From IMG/VR virus record IMGVR_UViG_3300030012_002974, positions 1 through 20,643 of that record: a stretch of DNA of 20,643 nt, one strand, 5' to 3'. Shown here piece after piece: positions 1 through 8,456 of the stretch (positions are counted from its first letter, which is position 1; every line of letters starts with the position of its first letter). The notes under the pieces are model-generated. The model had not been told where the DNA came from. It searched no databases and was given only the letters and a program-made list of their open reading frames with translations. A program made the position numbers and the translations under genes. Origin of the DNA: a virus.

Positions 1-1119
1 TACACATAAATCAATGGTTTCTTTTTTTACTAAATCTGTATCTACCTCTTCATATTCTAAATCAATTCTTTCCATAAATCTAACAAATTGTTCTTTGGTG
101 ACTTTACTATCCTTACTAGCTATACAATAATGATTTTCCACATCTTTTATAATCGTATCACCATAGTATTCTAAAAAAGACTTTTCTCCAACTTTAGATA
201 GTAAAGCTGTTTCATCACTTCTAGGATAATGATAACCTCTATGTAATCTATATTGATTTATGGCTGAAGCTGAACTGATTACATCACTATTTTTTTCATA
301 CAATCTAACATAGTATCCGTTCTTTGATAACATCCAAGCACAAGTAACTCCGAATATACCACCACCAACAACATCTATATTTATAAATAAATCATCTCTT
401 AATTTGTCAATTAGTCTAGCACAAAATAATGTTCTATCTTTATTTTCTGAATAGTCATCATTACTAAAAACATACTTAAACATCTCAACTAATGCATCAG
501 CATCATTACCATCATGCATTAGATTAACTTCATTTATATTATGTGAGTTTTCTTTTGCTAATCTGTCGTAACAGAAATTTATTTTTTTACCACCCAACTT
601 CATAGAAAAACTTAGTGTTCTTTTTGTGTCTATTTTTTTAATATCAGAAAAATCTTCTCCAAGTATATTGTGTAGTAGATAGAAGTCGTGCCAAGCTAAA
701 TTATATAAATTGGACATAATAAATTTACCATAATCAGACCTACCTTGTTTCAACCAGTTCACATTTATCTCATCACTTATAGACTCTTTAATATTTTCTA
801 TTTTGTTTCTAAACATAAAAACATCATTTACATACAGCTTTACATTGTATAATTCAGCTGTGGAATACAAATCAAAAGAAGTATAGTAGTCTAATGTTAA
901 AGACTTTTCACAAAAAACATTTACACCAGCTTCCAAACAATACTTTACGATATCATAGTGGGTTTGGCTTGGTGTAGCTACGACAACCCAATCAACCTCT
1001 TTTAGTCTCTCTTTATAATTGTCTTTTGAGGTACACACAAATACCACATCTCCAAAGTTTTCTAACTTTGGTAGTAATATTTTACCCCAATAACCATAAC
1101 CTATTAATCCAATTTTCAT
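1..1119 (-). CDS. Fusion of Gfo/Idh/MocA-like dehydrogenase and FAD-dependent oxidoreductase (C-terminus cut by window edge)
   Basis: Translating the minus strand from the ATG at 1119 gives 373 uninterrupted codons to base 1 with no stop, so the C-terminus lies outside the window. Residues 1-~240 look like a Gfo/Idh/MocA NAD(P)-dependent sugar dehydrogenase: the N-terminal GLIGYGYWG is a Rossmann dinucleotide loop, and VVATPS (about 46-51) and CEKSLTLD (about 70-77) match the family's cofactor-edge motif EKP. A second Rossmann loop then starts at about 248 (VVGGGIFG) with an acidic residue at 275 (LYEK). RLHRGYHYPRS (291-301) follows, as in DAO-type FAD oxidoreductases of surface-sugar clusters. 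The ATG overlaps the upstream methyltransferase stop (TAATG), suggesting coupled translation. The likely role is oxidation or reduction of a nucleotide-sugar; the substrate is unknown. The two halves are usually separate proteins, so the fusion is unusual. Family calls are by motif only. Confidence 0.8.
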   Translation of the reverse strand, partial: MKIGLIGYGYWGKILLPKLENFGDVVFVCTSKDNYKERLKEVDWVVVATPSQTHYDIVKYCLEAGVNVFCEKSLTLDYYTSFDLYSTAELYNVKLYVNDVFMFRNKIENIKESISDEINVNWLKQGRSDYGKFIMSNLYNLAWHDFYLLHNILGEDFSDIKKIDTKRTLSFSMKLGGKKINFCYDRLAKENSHNINEVNLMHDGNDADALVEMFKYVFSNDDYSENKDRTLFCARLIDKLRDDLFINIDVVGGGIFGVTCAWMLSKNGYYVRLYEKNSDVISSASAINQYRLHRGYHYPRSDETALLSKVGEKSFLEYYGDTIIKDVENHYCIASKDSKVTKEQFVRFMERIDLEYEEVDTDLVKKETIDLCV

Positions 1120-2312
1120 TATGAGAAAGTCATTACATCAGGCACATGAGTTATAAACTTACCACCATTTTCTACAAAGTCTCTTTGTTTGTTTATGATA
1201 ACATCTTTAAAATTCCAAGCTCCTAAATAAGCGTAGTCATAATCTGTCATATTAACCTTATCAGGAGATACCACAGGAATGTGAGCGCCAGGAGAGTATG
1301 TATTCTGCTTGTCAATAGTGGTGTCTGTTATTACATCTACTATACTATTGTCTATACCACAATAGTTAAATACAGTGGTTGATTTTGCTGTAGCACCTAT
1401 ACTCATTATCTTTTTTCCATCACTCTTTAAGTCTTCAAATAGACTCATCAACTTCTTTTTTGAATTAGCAACTCTATCTGCAAATATTTCGTAAGTTTCA
1501 AAGTTACTGATACCAAACACAGATTCTTCGTTTAGATTGAACTTTACACTATCTCCTATTGTAAATCCATCAAAGTGACAAGCGTAGATTCTGTTAGAAC
1601 CACCATGTACTGATAAATTATCTACACTAAATATTTGTAGTCCATTTCTTTTAAGTAAATTATCTAAAGCAGTTACTGAGAATATATGTGGATGTTCATC
1701 GTATATTTGGTCATATGAACCTCTTTCTAATATTCTGAGTAGTGATGGGTCTTCAAATACAAAAATACCATTTGGTTTTAGAACCTTTTTTACTGCTTTA
1801 AATGTATCATCCAAATCATGTATGTGACAGATACAATTAGCTGCAAATATCAAATCCATATAACCATCTTCCTCTACAATTTTTTCAGCTAAATCGGTTG
1901 TCCAAAAATCTACATGAGTTTTGTATCCCATACCTTCAGTTACCTCTGCAAAATTATCGCATGGTTCCACACATACTGAATCTACTTTACTAAAGTTTTC
2001 TATAAAAGGACCTGAGTTAGAACCTATCTCTAAAACTTTCTTTGGTTGAAACTTCATATCTAACATTTTAGCGGTATTCTTAAAATGTTGTATCATTGGA
2101 AAAGAATTGGAAGTATTGTATGGATAGTCCTCATTAAATATTCTTTCTGGTTCCACAAACTCTTTTATAGAAACTAACTTTGTTTCCTCATCCCAACACA
2201 CCTTTAAATCAAACATAAATTCATCTTTAAAATCCTCTTTTGTATGTAGAAATGCATTAGCGATTGGATGTCTACCCAAATCTAAAAACTCTTTCTTTAC
2301 ATTACTTGACAT
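1119..2312 (-). CDS. SAM-dependent sugar C-methyltransferase-like protein
   Basis: This 397-residue protein has the layout of NDP-hexose C-methyltransferases (TylC3/TcaB9 type). An LDLGRHPIANAFL segment at residues 10-22 is the remnant of the N-terminal domain. The SAM site is LEIGSNSGPF (94-103), and FEDP lies near 186-189. YDEH (204-207) carries the Glu-His pair that acts as the base in this family, and HGGSNR (236-241) follows. A C-terminal domain with AKSTTVFNY and GAWNF motifs completes the protein. In the family the reaction adds a methyl group to a keto-sugar carbon. The N-terminal zinc-binding domain appears degenerate: the usual leading CxxC is absent and only one cysteine (39) remains. 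GAGGG six bases before the ATG supports the start. The gene overlaps its upstream neighbour by 16 bases. The exact substrate cannot be told from sequence. Confidence 0.8.
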   Translation of the reverse strand: MSSNVKKEFLDLGRHPIANAFLHTKEDFKDEFMFDLKVCWDEETKLVSIKEFVEPERIFNEDYPYNTSNSFPMIQHFKNTAKMLDMKFQPKKVLEIGSNSGPFIENFSKVDSVCVEPCDNFAEVTEGMGYKTHVDFWTTDLAEKIVEEDGYMDLIFAANCICHIHDLDDTFKAVKKVLKPNGIFVFEDPSLLRILERGSYDQIYDEHPHIFSVTALDNLLKRNGLQIFSVDNLSVHGGSNRIYACHFDGFTIGDSVKFNLNEESVFGISNFETYEIFADRVANSKKKLMSLFEDLKSDGKKIMSIGATAKSTTVFNYCGIDNSIVDVITDTTIDKQNTYSPGAHIPVVSPDKVNMTDYDYAYLGAWNFKDVIINKQRDFVENGGKFITHVPDVMTFS

Positions 2313-3787
2313 ATTAAACCCTCACAATCTTTTAAAACTTTATTTAGTGTTTTTGTAAACTCAAATCCGGCAGACATTCCTATCTTTTTTACAACTTTCA
2401 ACTTTCCCCCTTCTATAAATTCATCAATACCCTTTTTAACATCAGGAAATAAACCATAGTCATCAAAAACTATATATGGTTTATCAAACTTATCTATTGA
2501 ATTTTGTATATCCATCCTCACATGTTGGTAGTCATGAATACAATCTATAACCACTACACCCATATTTTCGAAATCCCAAGCTTCATTGTAGACATCCATA
2601 ACTCTAAAATTTATATTGTCTCTATCCTTATTCATCTTTCCTGATATTACATGTCTCTCTTCTAAGTTGTCCAACGCTGTGACATTATTAAAAAGAAAGC
2701 TCATAACTCTAGTGGTATGGCCTAAAGATGAACCAACTTCCAATGCATTCATTTTCTTAAATTTATCATCCTTAAAGAAATCTATAAAATCTGATTTCCA
2801 CTTCAGAGATGTTGTTGTTTTTGCTGAATTTTTATCCGGCAAATAATTAAGTATTTTACATTTGAACTCATCACCATCTATCATTGTTTGATAGTTTTCA
2901 CCATTAAGATATATCTCAGAAAGTATCCTATTTTGGTTCATAGGAAAAACCCTTTGAACTTGATAAACTTTACTGTTACCAGCTACGCTGTCCAAAACAC
3001 CACAATGATTTCCAACATTAAGTTTAGCTTTACTTCTAATATATAATTGTATTCTAATATCAACATTTCTCATATCAAAACAGCCATCAAAATCAAATGG
3101 AAATTCTTCTTTGGGTTTATATGTGTAGTAAAAATATGGTAAATCATGTTTATCTAAAAAATACCTTAGTATATCCTCTGTCTGTTTTTGATTAAATCCA
3201 TTTCCTTTACTCTCATACCTTGATGTTATAAGTAAAGAACCAAACTCCTTATCACCAACATAATCCTTTATAAGTTTATCTCCTATCTTTTTTTCTTCTT
3301 CGGAAAAATATAATTCAGGTAAACAATCATCATTTATATCTTCCATTTGCCAGAACTTTAATATTTGTTTTGCTAATGGTATATCTTTTTTGTTTTTATC
3401 ATAAACTCTGTAATGGTCGTGGAATACTTCACCATCGAAGTAATCTTTGAAAGCATCCACATACGGATTGTTTTTAAATATATGTACGACATTTTCAAAT
3501 GGGTTATCAAAAGTTCCCCACTCATGTTTTAGATGACCAAAAAGATTATCTAAAAGCTTTGGTGATGGAACGTAAACCCTACAATCAGGATATTTTTCTT
3601 TTAGCATTCTTGGTAAAGATGATAATATACCCCAATCACCTAACCCATGACAAGTTCTCATAACCATAAATTCTTTTTTATCTAAATACTCATCTGGTAT
3701 TCTATAACCCTCCGATTCTTCAAATCCTAACCTATCAACTTCTCCTGCGTGATAGAGTTTGTTATCCATAATTCTGTAAAATATCAC
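2297..3787 (-). CDS. Two-domain protein: glycosyltransferase-like (GT-B) plus class I methyltransferase-like
   Basis: This 496-residue protein appears to join two enzymes. Residues ~40-315 resemble heptosyltransferase/GT9-like GT-B enzymes: HGLGDWG at 47-53 is like the N-terminal glycine loop, and SKAKLNVGNHCGVLDSVAG (252-270) resembles the sugar-nucleotide-binding C-terminal part. Residues ~325-496 resemble a small class I methyltransferase (Methyltransf_24 type): LEVGSSLGHTT (349-359) is the SAM loop, followed by ALDN (371-374), VVVIDCIHDYQHV (411-423) and FDDYG (441-445). The start is a GTG that overlaps the upstream GT2 stop (GTGA); GAGGA lies four bases before it. An ATG at 3769 is an alternative without a clear Shine-Dalgarno site. 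It probably transfers a sugar that is then methylated. The GT assignment is weaker than the methyltransferase one. Confidence 0.7.
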   Translation of the reverse strand: MIFYRIMDNKLYHAGEVDRLGFEESEGYRIPDEYLDKKEFMVMRTCHGLGDWGILSSLPRMLKEKYPDCRVYVPSPKLLDNLFGHLKHEWGTFDNPFENVVHIFKNNPYVDAFKDYFDGEVFHDHYRVYDKNKKDIPLAKQILKFWQMEDINDDCLPELYFSEEEKKIGDKLIKDYVGDKEFGSLLITSRYESKGNGFNQKQTEDILRYFLDKHDLPYFYYTYKPKEEFPFDFDGCFDMRNVDIRIQLYIRSKAKLNVGNHCGVLDSVAGNSKVYQVQRVFPMNQNRILSEIYLNGENYQTMIDGDEFKCKILNYLPDKNSAKTTTSLKWKSDFIDFFKDDKFKKMNALEVGSSLGHTTRVMSFLFNNVTALDNLEERHVISGKMNKDRDNINFRVMDVYNEAWDFENMGVVVIDCIHDYQHVRMDIQNSIDKFDKPYIVFDDYGLFPDVKKGIDEFIEGGKLKVVKKIGMSAGFEFTKTLNKVLKDCEGLICQVM

Positions 3788-4428
3788 ATCTTCCTCACAT
3801 TCATTTCTTTACTAAAGTTCTGATTGTAGAACATATTTTGTTCAGTTTGTTTTTGTATAGTCTTAGGATGATATAAACTTAGCTCCTCATGTGGTGGTAA
3901 ATGTGAGTATGTCTCACAACCTTTAATATACTCATGCAATGGTCTAGTCCATCTTATACTCTCACTATTACGAAATACACGAGCTTGATAATCAGGATAA
4001 TTTACCCAACCTTTTTCTGTAACTCTCCAACCCCATCTCTGTATATCCTCTTGCGTCATACCATCAATTGTATTTACTCGTGGAATCCAAATTAGGTCTA
4101 CATCGTTTATTGTTAGTATTTCTTTTAACTGTTGTAAAAGTATTTCATTTGGATACTCATCCGCATCTATATGGAAGATGTAATCACCACTACTCTTTTC
4201 TATAACAGAGTTTTTTTGAGCTGAAAAATCTTTTTCAAGTTTTCTTTTATATACTATAGCTTTACTTTCAGATAGAAACTCTCCCAAAACAGCCTCTACC
4301 TTTTCATCATCACCATCTACACAAACTATTATCTCATCTTCTTTATCTATATTTTTATTTAGTACTTCTAGTAAGTTCTTTAGTTCTTCAGCTTCATTGT
4401 GAACTGTAATGCCGTAGCTAATTTTCAT
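3784..4428 (-). CDS. Family 2 glycosyltransferase
   Basis: This 214-residue protein is a compact GT-A enzyme. It opens with ISYGITVHNEAEEL, the usual GT2 first strand and loop, then has VCVDGDDE (35-42) for the nucleotide. DADEYP (about 93-98) supplies the metal-binding DxD-type motif. Further along, YQARVFRN and WTRPLHEYIKG match the acceptor side seen in GT2 enzymes of the WaaE/SunS-like group. There is no membrane segment, so it is a soluble transferase using an activated sugar. Its length is short for GT2 (often 250-350) but all core motifs are present. It overlaps the preceding gene by 11 bases and the following one by four, placing it inside the sugar operon. Donor and acceptor are unknown. 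Confidence 0.85.
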   Translation of the reverse strand: MKISYGITVHNEAEELKNLLEVLNKNIDKEDEIIVCVDGDDEKVEAVLGEFLSESKAIVYKRKLEKDFSAQKNSVIEKSSGDYIFHIDADEYPNEILLQQLKEILTINDVDLIWIPRVNTIDGMTQEDIQRWGWRVTEKGWVNYPDYQARVFRNSESIRWTRPLHEYIKGCETYSHLPPHEELSLYHPKTIQKQTEQNMFYNQNFSKEMNVRKM

Positions 4429-4858
4429 TCTTCAACTCTTGTACAAATTGTGTTGGTAGTCTTAAATCTTCTAATGTTACTGAACTCTTTCTAGCTTTAT
4501 CATAACTATAACTTCTGTAGATACCATATTTACTGATTATGTTTTTCATCTTTCTATAGGTTCCTCTAGCATCTGATTGTAACCTAACCCTATATATCTT
4601 TTTTTGCTCATCTACTATTTCCGTTACACCTGCTTGTTCTAAAAGTGTTTTAATTTGTGTTAATGTTGGTTGGTTTGATACTTCCAACTGAATACCATGC
4701 ACCAAATATTGACTTACTGGATTTTTAGCTTTGTTTCTCAACTTAGGGTCTAACACTAATATAGTTCTTCTTAGTTTTCTACCCTCTCTGTTCTCATACA
4801 CAAATGATATGATATCACCAGGACTTACTTTGTTCCAACTATAAGGTAATTTAGCCAT
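4418..4858 (-). CDS. Conserved-looking phage protein of unknown function
   Basis: I do not recognise a named family in these 146 residues. The N-terminal 50 residues (VSPGDIISFVYENREGRKL, then RRTILVLDP) read as alternating beta strands, as in a small barrel. The C-terminal half is basic and rich in Tyr and Arg (KYGIYRSYSYDKARKSS), which might contact nucleic acid or a partner protein. There is no signal peptide or membrane segment. It overlaps the upstream zinc-ribbon gene by eight bases and the downstream GT2 gene by eleven. It interrupts the run of glycosyltransferases, so it is probably a phage housekeeping protein rather than a sugar enzyme. Confidence 0.7.
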   Translation of the reverse strand: MAKLPYSWNKVSPGDIISFVYENREGRKLRRTILVLDPKLRNKAKNPVSQYLVHGIQLEVSNQPTLTQIKTLLEQAGVTEIVDEQKKIYRVRLQSDARGTYRKMKNIISKYGIYRSYSYDKARKSSVTLEDLRLPTQFVQELKNEN

Positions 4859-5306
4859 TGTCTTTTATTATTCCCATAGATTTACAAGCTTCCATAAACT
4901 CAAACTGACCAAACCTCTCAGCGTTATCGACATCTAGTCTTTTTTCGTGACCATCGTATTTTTCTCTGTCCTCTTTAGGTATGTCTATAACCTTTGCGTA
5001 ATACCAATGCCAATCAGTAAGAGTTCCATCAGGATATATAATACCCTTTTCTCCCATATTGATTACAGATGGGAACCACACTATACCCCTTTCCTCATCC
5101 ATTATCTTCAAGTCGTTCATCAGTTCGCTGTGATTTTTAGTATACTCCTCTAACTTCTCACTATCAAAAGCTAGATAAGAATTGGAAGTCATACCGCATT
5201 GAAAGCACATATAAGATTCAAATGGTTTATCCTCTATCGTTGTTTGTTCTACAAAACAATTGTCATACAAATCATTACATAAAGGACATTTTGATTTCTG
5301 TTCCAT
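4851..5306 (-). CDS. Zinc-ribbon phage protein of unknown function
   Basis: The 151-residue product begins with a four-cysteine zinc site: CPLC at 7-10 and CFQC at 34-37. The remainder is acidic and aromatic, with WFPSVINMGEKGIIYPDG followed by WHWYYAKVIDIP and an ending that includes FMEACKSMGI. I recall similar small proteins from marine T4-like phages, annotated only as hypothetical; that is recollection, not a search. The start is supported by AAGGTG upstream. It begins one base after the stop of the GT4 gene and overlaps the next gene by eight bases. Binding of zinc is a fair inference; DNA, RNA or protein contact is not determined. Confidence 0.75.
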   Translation of the reverse strand: MEQKSKCPLCNDLYDNCFVEQTTIEDKPFESYMCFQCGMTSNSYLAFDSEKLEEYTKNHSELMNDLKIMDEERGIVWFPSVINMGEKGIIYPDGTLTDWHWYYAKVIDIPKEDREKYDGHEKRLDVDNAERFGQFEFMEACKSMGIIKDNG

Positions 5307-5307
5307 A

Positions 5308-6642
5308 TTACACCTTCTTTAGTTTCGGTAATTTTATTTCTGTTGGTTTATTGTCACCAACCTTTTTTAGTTTTGGTAACTTCAAATCAACTTGTTTTGG
5401 TTGTTCTTCAAACTTAGGTAAGTATCTGTCTAATATTTTACTAAATTCTTTGGTCATTTTATCCATAGAAAAGTTAACCCTATTATACATAGATTGCCTC
5501 TTAGCCATCATAACATACTTTCTGTTGTTCTTAAACACATCTTTCATAATCTGTGAGGCGTATTGATAGTTTATAGTAAACCATTTAGCACCTTCAACCA
5601 ATATATCTTTCGGTAATGCTGATTTGTGTACATCCGTCATTACACCGGGCAAAAGAACTGAGTTGTTCTTATTTAGGAAGTCTAAGTGACCACTCCAATT
5701 AGGAGCGATAACTATTTTCTCTGACAGACTAGCTTCTAATAAAGGTCGGCCGAAACCTTCACCATGTGTAAAAGTGATATGAGCTTTTACCTTTGGATGG
5801 TTGTACAATTGGTTCATCTCCTCATCACTTAGGTCACCATGTAAGAAATAAACAGGAGGTAACTTACCCTTTACATTAGCTTTTATCTCTTCTATCTTAC
5901 CCCTAATCTCATTTCTGTCCATAATAGAGAAAGTAGCACCGCTTGTTTTCATAACTAATGCTGGAGGATTAGGTTTGTTCTTAAATGTTTCTAAGAAAGT
6001 CTGCAGCAAACTTCCTGTGTCTTTTCTATCTTGTCCTAATTCACCTTGTAACCAATGACCTGTATATAGGAATACAAATCTTTCCTCTATACTATCCATC
6101 TCAGCTTTTAATTCATCTGATATATCTTTTGTCTTACGATATATTTTAGTATCAGCACCCTCAAAAAGAACTTCTATTGGTGATGTACATTTTAGTTCGC
6201 CTGTTTTTTGTTTTGTCTGTTCATTTATCTCTTCATAAGAAACTGATTCAAATGTATTTTTAACAAACTTAGATGGAACTATATTCATATTCATACGATT
6301 CATACCTTGTATCCACTCAGCTTTAGGTGCTGTATTTTCTATACCAGCTGTTATACCTATGTTGTATATAGCTATTGGTGTAAACTCATTTGGTACACTA
6401 ATTTGTATATGAACTTCTGGTTGTTTCGGTAGTTCATTCGTATTGAGTATTCTACTAAGTATTTCAACATCCTCTGGTTTACTCTCATCTAAAGCATTCA
6501 TCGGACAATTACCCCAACGAAGTGAATTAATCTTTATATCAAACTTATCCATAGCTATCAGACTTCTGACTAAATCTCTACTATGTGAACCATATCCACT
6601 TCTCGTAGCAACTGGTCCTGTAATTAACATTAATGGTTTCAT
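5308..6642 (-). CDS. GT4-like (GT-B) glycosyltransferase with a repeated lysine-rich tail
   Basis: The 444-residue protein has the two-domain GT-B layout. The N-terminus MLITGPVATRSGYGSHSRDLVRSL resembles the acceptor-side glycine loop of GT4 enzymes. FLYTGHWL (about 190-197) opens the second domain. THGEGFGRPLLEAS (about 293-306) is the family's EX7E-type donor-binding motif. NWSGHLDFL follows, as in related proteins that sense the top of the sugar nucleotide. The last 30 residues hold two copies of KLPKLKKV separated by a short acidic/polar linker and look like a flexible basic tail. AGGAG lies five bases before the ATG. It follows the other GT4 gene by eight bases, and the pair probably act in sequence on one glycan. 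No membrane segment is seen. Confidence 0.85.
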   Translation of the reverse strand: MKPLMLITGPVATRSGYGSHSRDLVRSLIAMDKFDIKINSLRWGNCPMNALDESKPEDVEILSRILNTNELPKQPEVHIQISVPNEFTPIAIYNIGITAGIENTAPKAEWIQGMNRMNMNIVPSKFVKNTFESVSYEEINEQTKQKTGELKCTSPIEVLFEGADTKIYRKTKDISDELKAEMDSIEERFVFLYTGHWLQGELGQDRKDTGSLLQTFLETFKNKPNPPALVMKTSGATFSIMDRNEIRGKIEEIKANVKGKLPPVYFLHGDLSDEEMNQLYNHPKVKAHITFTHGEGFGRPLLEASLSEKIVIAPNWSGHLDFLNKNNSVLLPGVMTDVHKSALPKDILVEGAKWFTINYQYASQIMKDVFKNNRKYVMMAKRQSMYNRVNFSMDKMTKEFSKILDRYLPKFEEQPKQVDLKLPKLKKVGDNKPTEIKLPKLKKV

Positions 6643-6650
6643 TATAACTC

Positions 6651-8045
6651 CTATGCTTTAAACATTGTAAATCGTTTACGAGGTGTCCACTTCTCAAATG
6701 CTGTATCCATATGTTCTATGAATAAATTTGACATAGCGGTAGCTGACATATTGGCATCATCACTCATTACAAACTCATGACCTAACCTACCACATCTTTG
6801 TCTTTCTTCGTCTCCCATATCATACCACTCCTTTAATCTAACAGCAAAGTCTTCTGAACGAGGTCTGTCATCATAAATGTATGGTGTAGGTATTGAACCC
6901 TGCAAACTTCTATTTGATGGCCATACCGGCTTTACCCAATCTCCCCAAGTCAAATCAGAATTGTCTTTCCATTTCTTTTCATCATGCAAAGAATGCACCC
7001 AACTATAATCTTTATATGTTAGTAATTCACCTTTATATCTAAAACCACATTGGTCTTGTAGTCCACCTGTAACATTAACAGATATTGGTGTGCCACACAT
7101 TAGAGCTTCACAAGTCCCTAAACCAAATCCTTCGTTGGAAGCCATATTAATAGTTACATCCGCTATATTATATAAAAAACAAAGTTCTCTATCGTTTAAC
7201 TTTTGATGTGAGAATATAACATCGTAGTCGGGACAGCATTGTTTTACAACCTCTGGCAAATCTGTACCATTCTCATCACGAGGTTGAGTATGCATTACGA
7301 GAGCGCATTTTTCAGCTTCTTCTTTTGGTAACATATCACAAAATTGTTTGTAAGCCATTATGACATCACCGGGTAATTTTCTTCTGATATTTCTATTGTT
7401 CCAAAACACTATGTATTTATAATCTTTACCACCTGTTACGTTTCTTTTAAACTGAAGTAAGTCTCCCCATTCTTTGTGTGAAGAGTCTACAGGATAAAAG
7501 TTATTTTCATTTATACCATGTGGGATATAAGTGTTGTCCCACTCTGTTCTTGGTTTTATCTGACAAACGTTATCTACGATGTTAACTGTCTGTTTAGATA
7601 TGTTCATAATCAAATCACAACTTTCATAGAATGGTTCATTCCATCTTGGGTAAGGTAAGTCATCCCATATATTGTAGTAAAATATTGGTGTGGTTCTTCT
7701 TAGCTCATGCTCCATCTGATATAACCATCCCCAAAATCTTGGGTCTGTATAGTGTAGTATTGCATCTACCCCATTTTCCATACGGATAATCTGTCTAATC
7801 ATATCAGGATTACCATAACCGCTAGTGGGATATATTTTAAGGTAAGCATCTTTTATGCCTGTATCTTTTCTTACGGATTCGTTCATATCTATAATCTTAC
7901 CTTCATCAGGATGTTTTATAGCCCCACCTATTTGTACCCATTCGTAATGTTTAAGAGTCCCTAAAACGAACTCTCTTGACATTGTGCCTACACCGGATGA
8001 CATTCTTAAATCATCTGATAGTAATAAAATCTTTTTCTTAGCCAT
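6651..8045 (-). CDS. GT4-like (GT-B) glycosyltransferase
   Basis: From the chosen start the protein has 464 residues. It starts MAKKKILLLSDDLRMSSGVG, the strand-loop of a GT-B acceptor domain. It has FWNNRNIRRKLPGDV in the middle, where the second Rossmann domain begins, and SNEGFGLGTCEALMCGTPIS as the EX7E donor-binding motif. I prefer the ATG at 8045 because AAGGGG lies six bases upstream and the seven codons before it lack a ribosome site. This start overlaps the upstream gene by eight bases. It is cytosolic, with no signal peptide. It resembles its neighbour at 5308-6642 in fold class but the two differ enough to be distinct transferases. Donor sugar unknown. Confidence 0.85.
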   Translation of the reverse strand: MAKKKILLLSDDLRMSSGVGTMSREFVLGTLKHYEWVQIGGAIKHPDEGKIIDMNESVRKDTGIKDAYLKIYPTSGYGNPDMIRQIIRMENGVDAILHYTDPRFWGWLYQMEHELRRTTPIFYYNIWDDLPYPRWNEPFYESCDLIMNISKQTVNIVDNVCQIKPRTEWDNTYIPHGINENNFYPVDSSHKEWGDLLQFKRNVTGGKDYKYIVFWNNRNIRRKLPGDVIMAYKQFCDMLPKEEAEKCALVMHTQPRDENGTDLPEVVKQCCPDYDVIFSHQKLNDRELCFLYNIADVTINMASNEGFGLGTCEALMCGTPISVNVTGGLQDQCGFRYKGELLTYKDYSWVHSLHDEKKWKDNSDLTWGDWVKPVWPSNRSLQGSIPTPYIYDDRPRSEDFAVRLKEWYDMGDEERQRCGRLGHEFVMSDDANMSATAMSNLFIEHMDTAFEKWTPRKRFTMFKA

Positions 8046-8271
8046 GCAAAACCCCTTTAGAACCATTATCTATGGTAAAGTATTTATTTAAGATAGATAG
8101 CTTGTCATCATACTCAGCCATAATCTCTAATTCCTTTTCTATCGTTTCCATAATATCAGCATGTTCTGCAACACCCACACTATTATCTAACAGATTTTCT
8201 ACATTGATTCTGTGCTTTTCTATATGAGCTTTGAAATGTAACTCACTAGCTTTTATTATATCACCTCTCAT
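8038..8271 (-). CDS. Small conserved phage protein, unknown function
   Basis: This 77-residue protein starts MRGDIIKASELHFKAHIEKH and is almost entirely predicted helix, with a charged central stretch (EHADIMETIEKELEIM) that could form a helical hairpin or coiled coil. I recall similar short proteins, starting with the same kind of helix and an EHxDIxExI motif, in T4-like marine phages; none has an assigned role that I know. GGGAG six bases before the ATG is a good ribosome site, and the ATG overlaps the preceding stop (ATGA). It sits immediately before the first glycosyltransferase gene and overlaps it by eight bases, so the two are probably co-translated. Confidence 0.75.
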   Translation of the reverse strand: MRGDIIKASELHFKAHIEKHRINVENLLDNSVGVAEHADIMETIEKELEIMAEYDDKLSILNKYFTIDNGSKGVLHG

Positions 8272-8456
8272 AATGCACTCCCACTTGGTTTAAGGTTTTC
8301 CCATTCATTTATTTGTTTTCTAAATCTATCATCATGAACATACAAATCCATTGAACGATTGATTAGTTTTTGTAATGTAAAGTTATCGTCTAAGTTGCTT
8401 ATCTTAAACTTTTTATATAGATTGTCCAATAACTTTACGGATGTTAGTTTTAACAT
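8268..8456 (-). CDS. Small helical protein, unknown function
   Basis: The ATG at 8456 is chosen because GGAGGA sits about six bases upstream, the strongest ribosome site in this part of the window. A longer reading would add 13 codons that are really the AT-rich leader. The 62-residue product begins MLKLTSVKLLDNLYKKFK and has helices around TLQKLINRSMDLYVHD. The pattern of a short strand followed by two helices would fit a ribbon-helix-helix-type DNA binder, but no diagnostic residues are visible, so that is a guess. It ends in an ATGA overlap with the next gene. Confidence 0.65.
   Translation of the reverse strand: MLKLTSVKLLDNLYKKFKISNLDDNFTLQKLINRSMDLYVHDDRFRKQINEWENLKPSGSAL

Noticed and set aside
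382-389. T4-type late promoter box TATAAATA on the plus strand
   Set aside because: It lies inside the oxidoreductase gene, faces away from every gene, and such a string is expected by chance in AT-rich DNA.
4947-5566. Plus-strand open frames here and elsewhere (for example 2616-2846, 14803-15045, 19436-19794)
   Set aside because: They are antisense to well-supported genes, lack ribosome sites and show no recognisable domains.
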